In this document: positions 14,501 through 17,547 of the stretch, piece by piece
Layout of the letters: every line of letters starts with the position of its first letter
Numbering within the stretch: position 1 is the stretch's first letter
Source of the DNA: Acidaminococcaceae bacterium
GTDB lineage: Bacteria > Bacillota > Negativicutes > Acidaminococcales > Acidaminococcaceae
Assembly: GCA_024405585.1 (NCBI GenBank)
Contig: JAKSOM010000007.1
Location: 1 to 17,547 of the forward strand
Length of the DNA: 17,547 nt
Reading direction: 5' to 3'
Made by a program: the position numbers and the translations under genes
Notes under the pieces: model-generated
What the model was told of the DNA's origin: nothing
The model's input: the letters and a program-made list of their open reading frames with translations, nothing else
The model's database searches: none

Positions 14501-17264
14501 ACACTTCATTCCCTCGAATAGTAGCTTGGCTTTTAACATATAAAGGTGACGGTTGTCTAAAATATGCACCATATAAATTGACACTTCCGCCCTCCGTCCC
14601 ATCGAAAATGCCGCCACTGACCTTAAGAGAATTGTTACTGATAACAGATGTGGAACCCATAATATCATTGCACAGCATCCCGCCAATCAGCCGAAGTTCC
14701 GAGTCAGAGCGTATAAACTTGCCGCCGGAAATATTTAGTTCATTGTTACTTACTTCAACACTTGCATCCCCCGAAGCTTTACCATAACCGGCAACAATAT
14801 TCATTTCATTGTCAGATTCAAAAGTGCCGCCCTTAATATTTACTACGTTGTTTTTGATTTCATGAGTCCCTGTGCTTTTCTCAGCCCCCGCACCGTAAAC
14901 ACTGTTCTTAAACGTACCACGGTCAACGGTCATCGTGTTGTCGGTGATTTGGCCTGTCAAATCCGTACCATTGAAAACATCGTTATAGATTGCCTTATAA
15001 CTGCCGTTTTTGGTTACGTCCCCATTTTTAATCGTAAAATCCGGTGCTATGGGGTCTGTGCCGCCGGAATAAACAAGCAAACTGTGATCACCACTGGCAT
15101 TGCTATAAGTCAAAACCTGATAATGCCCGTCCGCAGGTGTATAATCTGTACCGTCAACATTGTCAATAAGAGTTATGAAGTCGTCAGCCGCCAAAGAGAT
15201 ATTGCTTACATCAGCACCGACAGTAACACCGTTTAATGGAACGGCACTCTTGACCTTTAACATGGGCAGTTCGGTGTCCATACCGCTGGGCGCCGTGAAA
15301 TTGATGGTTTGAGGATAATAAATTTCTTCAACAATACCGTCCACACAAGTGTTAATATTCAAGACATTCCCTGTTCCTTCCCCTTTTCCGCTATCCCCTG
15401 CATAAATATAAAATGTGTTACTGGAAGAGAATTTGCCGCCGTTGATAGTTATTGTATTGTCAGACATCACAGCACCTTCACCACCAGACCCACCAAAAAT
15501 ACTTAGAATTCCAACGCCCGTAAAATCCCCGCCATTAATTATCACTTCATTATTGCTGACATTTCCCGTTCCTGCCCCACCAGAGATTCTTACGTTGGTA
15601 CCATGGAAATCCCCCCCGTTAATAGTTACCTCGCCGCCGGTAGCGTTACCTGCCGTATAACTGCCGTAAATAGTTGTATCACTGCCCTTAAATTCACTGC
15701 CGGTAATGGTTACTTTGCCGTCGGATGCTGTGGCATTCACTTTGGCATCTGACAAAGAACCTACAATTGCTGTTTCGCCATCAAAAACACTGTCCGTAAC
15801 GGTAATACAGCCCTTGGAAGCGGTAACGCCTCCGTCATACGAGTTATTATCATAACTGCCGTAAATATATGCTTTGGCACTAAAATGCACTCCATTGACC
15901 ACTACATTACCCTCTGAAATATTTCCTGACTTGGTAAAATTTCCATAAATATTTGTTTCCACACCATACTGTCCACCCTCAACGGTTACATTTGAACCAG
16001 AAACATCTCCACGATCGGAAAAACTGCCGTAAATATTTAATATACCGGCACCGTCAAAAGTTGCGTTCTTAACGGTAACACTGCCATCAGCCGTACCGCC
16101 ATCAGTATCGTTTCCCATAAAACTGCCATAAATTTCCGTGGTTTTATTACTGCCGGCAATAGTAAAAGAACTATCTTGTACAGTTACATTACCGTTGGAA
16201 GCCGTGCCACCAAAGTCTTCAGTTTTATTACCACAAATATTCGTTTCCCCTGCAAAAGAAGTACCCTTGACCGTTACCTTGCCGCCGGTAGCAGTGCCGA
16301 GGTTCTCGGCATAACTGCCGTAAATGTCCGCTTTACCGCTAAAACTGCTGTCCTGAACTGTAACAACACCATTGGACGCAACGCCGTCGTTAGTGTCACT
16401 GCTGTAGATAATTGTTACCCCGCCAAAAGTGCTGTTCATGACTGTTATCGTGGTCTTGTCTGCTTTAGCGGCCCCGTAAGCACCCTGCATAGTTACTTTA
16501 CCTACATCAGTGAATGTCAAATTGTCATAAACCGCCGTATTGTTGTTTACTTCTCCAGTTGTAGCGTTAGCTTGTGCGATATTTATCCTCACTTCCGGGA
16601 CGTTTTGAAAACTGGTACCTTTGATGGTCACCTCATTATCATTTGCTTTTGCTTTACCATTCCCGCCTAAAAAAACTATTTCGCCGGTGATATCTTTGAA
16701 AGATACCCCATTGTTGATGGTCTCTTTATTGTTATTTGCTTCAGCGTTAGCACCGCTTTGAGCGCCGTACAAAGAGACACTGCCATTGATACCATCGAAA
16801 GCACTCTCGCTGATATCTATAATATTTTTGTTGGCATTACCCCCTGTCATACCAGCCAACATTTGTACACCTTTTTTGACAGTTACATTTTTAAGAGTCA
16901 AAATATTGTTCAAAGCGACAGCAGTTCCTTTATTAGTGCCATCTCCGGCATAGAAAGTATAGGAACTTTGCTTATCGAAAACTGCATTCTCAATGGTTAG
17001 CGAGTTGTTCTTTACTTCACCAACACCTTCACTACGCCCTGCTGCAAAAACATAATAATTATCCCATCCCTTCCCGTTTTTGTCCTTAGTGGAAGCAGTT
17101 AAGGTCAGCATCATATCACTGGGCTTCGCATCACTCAACTTCGTTGACCACACATTCCCCGTAGTGCCGACCCAATAATTACCTGCCGCCAACGCACCGT
17201 TGGCAAAGGACATACTGCCTGCCAGCACCGCCAAGGCAATTAAAACCTTCTTTGTCTTAATCAT
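7737..17264 (-). CDS. Giant type Va autotransporter, beta-helical adhesin-like surface protein
   Basis: A 3175-residue protein predicted to cross the inner membrane by Sec and display its passenger outside through its own barrel. ATG at 17264 was chosen because GGAGGTG lies about seven bases upstream and a clean signal peptide follows (Lys-rich start, hydrophobic core, cut near ALA26); an in-frame ATG at 17321 would bury it. Layout: rung array 1 (83-634), closing module (632-702), rung array 2 (744-1031), closing module (1032-1104), block copy 1 (1218-1468), five tandem repeats (1627-1851), block copy 2 (1852-2103), a less regular stalk, and the beta-barrel (2910-3175) ending NLSFSF with terminal Phe, as BAM substrates require. 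Gly, Asn and Thr dominate; eight Cys are scattered in the passenger. No protease or lipase motif is visible, so adhesion or a surface-coat role is inferred, not shown. Confidence 0.93.
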   Translation of the reverse strand: MIKTKKVLIALAVLAGSMSFANGALAAGNYWVGTTGNVWSTKLSDAKPSDMMLTLTASTKDKNGKGWDNYYVFAAGRSEGVGEVKNNSLTIENAVFDKQSSYTFYAGDGTNKGTAVALNNILTLKNVTVKKGVQMLAGMTGGNANKNIIDISESAFDGINGSVSLYGAQSGANAEANNNKETINNGVSFKDITGEIVFLGGNGKAKANDNEVTIKGTSFQNVPEVRINIAQANATTGEVNNNTAVYDNLTFTDVGKVTMQGAYGAAKADKTTITVMNSTFGGVTIIYSSDTNDGVASNGVVTVQDSSFSGKADIYGSYAENLGTATGGKVTVKGTSFAGETNICGNKTEDFGGTASNGNVTVQDSSFTIAGSNKTTEIYGSFMGNDTDGGTADGSVTVKNATFDGAGILNIYGSFSDRGDVSGSNVTVEGGQYGVETNIYGNFTKSGNISEGNVVVNGVHFSAKAYIYGSYDNNSYDGGVTASKGCITVTDSVFDGETAIVGSLSDAKVNATASDGKVTITGSEFKGSDTTIYGSYTAGNATGGEVTINGGDFHGTNVRISGGAGTGNVSNNEVIINGGDFTGVGILSIFGGSGGEGAVMSDNTITINGGKFSSSNTFYIYAGDSGKGEGTGNVLNINTCVDGIVEEIYYPQTINFTAPSGMDTELPMLKVKSAVPLNGVTVGADVSNISLAADDFITLIDNVDGTDYTPADGHYQVLTYSNASGDHSLLVYSGGTDPIAPDFTIKNGDVTKNGSYKAIYNDVFNGTDLTGQITDNTMTVDRGTFKNSVYGAGAEKSTGTHEIKNNVVNIKGGTFESDNEMNIVAGYGKASGDASVEVSNNELNISGGKFIRSDSELRLIGGMLCNDIMGSTSVISNNSLKVSGGIFDGTEGGSVNLYGAYFRQPSPLYVKSQATIRGNEVFFGAEDVEKISVVENSHIWVNGVWIDGSGDHECSNTVSDNAVFVLSDTDKASRIDVIGVWACGSDRLIASNNIVNIGKSDGTTVFENIEFGKIAGVGYPDYREIYFPEYSGNTLNVNSKISVAGDVGGFQIMNFTLPTGFGEGDVMMTVGGTVNFEQTAIGINALPDGFVAVKGATVALISANEFRGMYSSSLGTLEVKDKKLCLTLLGAPIVAKELTVDAQVNSGDTLVLIGNDTDNILKKNISGAGGVEIGNGADPASVQTSAGNLAITGGVTVKEQAGLKITGGALAQNVASSGTVEMGDGSSFGTGGKITGGAVTLGTGVRFTKDNLADTATLTLSDAVYDLSVTLDGSPAITNQITAATVSGTLSLGKITLTGTALAAGTYQASYIAGTPGSLTVKGTSAAIFGNQTYIFSQGYITPGDSGSGEKAGAVDVVVEDKVYTLKEIINGNQGGGFDPAKIDTYVMPGDYTADADLGTLNRATGASARTLTIDGTGTYKLSGNSKGGITVNSGDTLTLRDIAEISGWNTYAVDNAGTVNFAGNVTLGTDAVMQGAGVYINNDTLTTLANNLQMTGTNGLENKGTLVLKDGTLTAEITGTGAIIIDGNVTTADPAKLGSTGDLAVSESGTLELTGGTLDRKIANEGIVKLNGAGLDGANVTSGTLEFAANLTTNAGYVAADTNVVDGGVTLTLTGGSVVKEVTGNGGITFEGDVSADADNIKTTGTNTVNSGKTLTLTGDGTGGDTLTVAVGGAGNLTINGDVSADADNIKTTGTNTVNSGKTLTITGGALTQAIGGAGSIAFDADMSVSATKLTNTGTNTVNVGKTLTITSGDLAQVINGGGNLVFADDMSVSATKLANTGTNTVSDGKTLTITDGSLAQTIGGAGNLTINGNVSANADNIKTTGTNTVNVGNTLTITEGSLTANITNNGAVDIKTGSAFGTGGKITGGDVTLGSGVTFAKDNLENVSLSLDNAVYNIAGALSDNDGITLEKLNVASASGTIVLGDIVLTGENFDSWGDGEYKQIQFVTATVSNTLGVTNSKIVTIGDSTYTFGQAYLTAGDSASGLKFGFLEILKEIEGGGDTRTLQEMLDQETGDVKYVLKADEVITGTLQLRDIAGSVPRTLTLKGKGNSIIAGNDSSVLKNNNADTLSLENIGVKNFDTAVENKTKNGIINLKSVTFTGTKTMDVVNDGTLNILDDKVNFAKGVSGTGTMNVKDNLTLNAGAGIEQNTINVDAGKILTNEGTITINNGSLKGDGTTPLINAGIVIINNGNLNTIVAGGVLEFDGESSVEKAEYIAGNTNRVRSQAKLKLANEVESELKAILEGDGEVIIDSAIDATGATKGGIKTRVTINKDKSLTIYADKLGNVTTNNGTLNLKGGAGEDGRTLSYAVSGAGKTVITGGSSGAEWTVTAGAPITNSGGITVDQYNVLKADVANLGCEVANSGIVKLFGGTVDNPAVVRNNINGGIVDVIGGVFDMTNIATVQNVNTLQLTDGNITMNAEDLLDNGTTPTKTAFGSKFEGKGGFLNLNNFGGADSYTAERYNSISTVLALEKTMLVLSGNLEKAADEAVVVQGNVDDIDGTVTLGGVKPKVVKKTTPTGGTVVAALPAEYVGVTKSNSADLLATDKIIVSDQSKFMAKGFQIDKLKDTAKGVLDLVIKGDGTELTLVGGDRETGVVNNSTQEKIPVKLAVTDKAVFNAGLAASGDKNELIFSDILIDNAKMNVVGNNIATPKLTLKNGWLVVDPAYMKTDILDIQGGAIQVVTDGAVFNQGYDTAELRNFVERAGVGTTVKGDGFIVDNGIGIMALKNSAGHTNVTINKTAGDHLAITAAAGYTPYDPDTPMLKIDKGALLVLEGSKAQDDTVPGIIDLQGSTAADVSISNDAKVFVAGANAKGVGIYKLLHGEGVDKNANYFGGNIYTDNTLYKIALLLPEERIENTFGFKLTWNEANTIFSAENLGVTRGAHDVTNMVTDAVAIHFGNKEEGEKLWATFIHNKNKVDGLAIGDSQAKYDEQFNGTVIGYDLVDDKDITLGLALGYVNGNTTNGTGHNDSKYNSFEVYGRKKVGAVQLHGDITYLHGKNETEMTVDGTSIKADAKTNTYSVGVRAEMPYKVGKGTLTPFAGLRYIRINGKDYSNNLGMEFSTNNLSSVVLPFGVSYKTAVNNFYGWKVKPEVALGYAFNLGNRDSRTNVTHERIGSSYEFDVLDKGAFFIKAGISVSKKNFTMGVGYDYMKSSNSRNNRWNVNLSFSF
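10956..11711 (-). repeat. Second copy of a ~250-residue duplicated block
   Basis: Residues 1852-2103, starting GAVDIKTGSAFGTGGKITGG. It parallels 1218-1468 in order: the GTGGKITGG-VTLG-GV-FTKDNL stretch, a D/SAVY strand, YTFGQAYLTAGDSASG, a LKEI helix-like segment, RTLTLKGKG, then NGIINLKSVTF. Lengths are 252 and 251 residues, so few insertions are needed. It starts exactly where the tandem repeat array ends. Confidence 0.8.
11712..12386 (-). repeat. Five tandem repeats of 44-49 residues in the autotransporter passenger
   Basis: Residues 1627-1851: one unit of 49 and four of 44 residues, consensus GNLTxxGDVSADADNIKTTG followed by TNTVNxGKTLTITxGxLxQxIGGA. There are two subtypes, DNIKTTG and TKLxNTG, in the order A-A-B-B-A. 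At DNA level 12298-12368 and 12151-12221 match at 69 of 71 positions, so duplication or conversion is recent. Each unit fits one or two beta-helix turns with a GxG corner. Confidence 0.92.
12861..13613 (-). repeat. First copy of a ~250-residue duplicated block
   Basis: Residues 1218-1468, starting GTVEMGDGSSFGTGGKITGG and ending NAGTVNFAGNVTL. Matching landmarks with the second copy: VTLGTGVRFTKDNL, LTLSDAVYDL, YIFSQGYITPGDSGSG, VYTLKEIING, RTLTIDGTG. About 475 bp, including the tandem array, separate its end from the array start. Confidence 0.8.
13953..14171 (-). other. Closing module of rung array 2
   Basis: Residues 1032-1104, GNTLNVNSKI to ALISAN. It aligns along its length with residues 632-702: GNTLN/GNVLN, MNFTLPTG/INFTAPSG, MMTVGGTVNF/MLKVKSAVPL, IGIN/VGAD, VALISAN/ITLIDN. 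Each module sits at the end of a rung array, so it may be a repeated capping unit. Confidence 0.6.
14172..15035 (-). repeat. Rung array 2 of the passenger (about seven units)
   Basis: Residues 744-1031. Units begin SNN or KNN followed by (V/L)xI(K/S)GGxF and then a hydrophobic strand with a Gly-rich turn. They are longer and more irregular (32-42 residues) than in array 1. Three Cys occur here (MLCND, HECSN, WACGS). Confidence 0.65.
15159..15371 (-). other. Closing module of rung array 1
   Basis: Residues 632-702, GNVLNINTCV to TLIDN, overlapping the last three residues I assigned to array 1. It is the counterpart of the module at residues 1032-1104 and shares its GN-LN, NFT-P-G and strand pattern. 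Confidence 0.6.
15363..17018 (-). repeat. Rung array 1 of the passenger (about 18 beta-helix units)
   Basis: Residues 83-634, about 18 units of 26-37 residues. The core pattern is (S/G)(N/D)GxVTVxxSxF, a short spacer, then xIYGSY and a Gly/Asn/Asp/Thr-rich loop. Units 8-15 are the most regular. The alternation of a VTV strand and an IYG strand fits a right-handed parallel beta-helix. One unit carries the tripeptide RGD (418-420, bases 16005-16013). Confidence 0.75.
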
Positions 17265-17342
17265 TCCCAACACCTCCATATAAAACTTAAAAAAACGAAG
17301 GGCACATAAAGCCCCAAACATAAAACCTTGCCACTATAACAA

Positions 17343-17370
17343 ATTATATGTATATTTTACTATTTTTTAA
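17343..17370 (-). promoter_or_regulatory. Likely sigma70-like promoter of the autotransporter gene
   Basis: Minus strand: perfect -10 TATAAT (17343-17348), a 16-base spacer and a weak -35 TTAAAA (17365-17370). The leader to the ATG at 17264 would be about 70 bases. A second -10-like TATAGT lies just downstream, so the exact start is open. Confidence 0.5.
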
Positions 17371-17388
17371 CTGAAAAAGCAAGATATA

Positions 17389-17395
17389 CCCCCCC
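17389..17395 (-). repeat. G7 tract upstream of the autotransporter promoter
   Basis: Seven G in a row on the minus strand, directly preceded by seven A and one T, about 20 bp upstream of the predicted -35. It is a short homopolymer but the only G/C run of this kind near a promoter in the window. Confidence 0.5.
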
Positions 17396-17461
17396 ATTTT
17401 TTTCAAAACCTCTGCAAATATGTACCTTATGTAACAAAATCCTCTCATCAAAACCGTGTCT

Positions 17462-17537
17462 CTTCGCTCCAGGGTAGTCGCCTTTGGCGACAGGGTTGAG
17501 CCAACAGCCAACAGGGTTGAGTGAAGTCGGTGCGAAG
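17462..17537. repeat. Cluster of short direct and inverted repeats at the right edge
   Basis: Contains the hairpin GTCGCC-ttt-GGCGAC (17477-17491), two direct copies of ACAGGGTTGAG (17490-17500 and 17511-17521), a doubled CCAACAG (17501-17514) between them, and the outer inverted pair CTTCGC (17462-17467) with GCGAAG (17532-17537). The remaining bases 17396-17461 are AT-rich with nothing I recognise. It looks like a dispersed intergenic repeat; the window ends inside or just after it. Confidence 0.45.
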
Positions 17538-17547
17538 CGAACCCTTG

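Noticed and set aside
17265..17321. In-frame ATG at 17321 as the autotransporter start
   Set aside because: It would add 19 residues before the signal peptide and has only a weak AAGG upstream, whereas the ATG at 17264 has GGAGGTG at good spacing and begins a standard signal sequence.

Overview
The window holds two transcription blocks, both reading on the minus strand. From the right they are one giant autotransporter gene (start near 17264, stop at 7737) and then a tightly packed hydrogenase operon, echABCDEF-hypA-hypB-hypF (7291 down to the left edge, where hypF is cut). I see no convincing gene on the plus strand and no tRNA, rRNA, CRISPR array or transposase.

The left half (1-7291) encodes an Ech-type, energy-converting, membrane-bound [NiFe] hydrogenase: two membrane subunits related to complex I (EchA, EchB), four soluble subunits (EchC, EchD, EchE, EchF), and three maturation proteins (HypA, HypB, HypF). 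HypF makes the cyanide ligands of the active-site iron, HypA and HypB insert nickel, and EchE carries both CxxC pairs that hold the NiFe centre. In this family the complex couples electron flow between ferredoxin and protons/H2 to ion movement across the cytoplasmic membrane. Gene junctions overlap or are under 20 bp, so the block is almost certainly one operon, driven by a good sigma70-like promoter at 7331-7359. The other hyp genes (hypC, D, E) are not in view and may lie beyond the left edge.

The 445-bp gap 7292-7736 is unusually structured. In transcription order it holds an imperfect 4x7-bp repeat, a 40-bp GC-rich palindrome, a possible intrinsic terminator, a perfect 39-bp palindrome containing two copies of GTTACGTAAC, two TTTTGCAA(A)GCAA motifs, and the ech promoter.

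The right half (7737-17264) is one 3175-residue type Va autotransporter: a signal peptide, a very long beta-helical passenger and a 266-residue C-terminal beta-barrel ending in Phe. The passenger is composite. It has two arrays of about 30-residue beta-helix rungs, each closed by a similar 'NFT-P' module, and a duplicated block of about 250 residues whose two copies flank a tandem array of five 44-49-residue repeats. It looks like an adhesin or surface-layer-like protein; I see no catalytic motif.

The host must have an outer membrane (autotransporter) and be anaerobic (Ech hydrogenase). The gene order ech-hyp, the GGAGG-type ribosome binding sites and the repeat style fit a diderm Firmicute of the class Negativicutes, for example a gut Acidaminococcaceae/Phascolarctobacterium-like organism. 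That placement is inference; an Ech-bearing Desulfovibrionaceae member is the main alternative. I found no clearly new multi-gene system. The most testable oddities are the 7-bp repeat inside hypF, whose slippage would break the frame, and the repeat architecture of the autotransporter.
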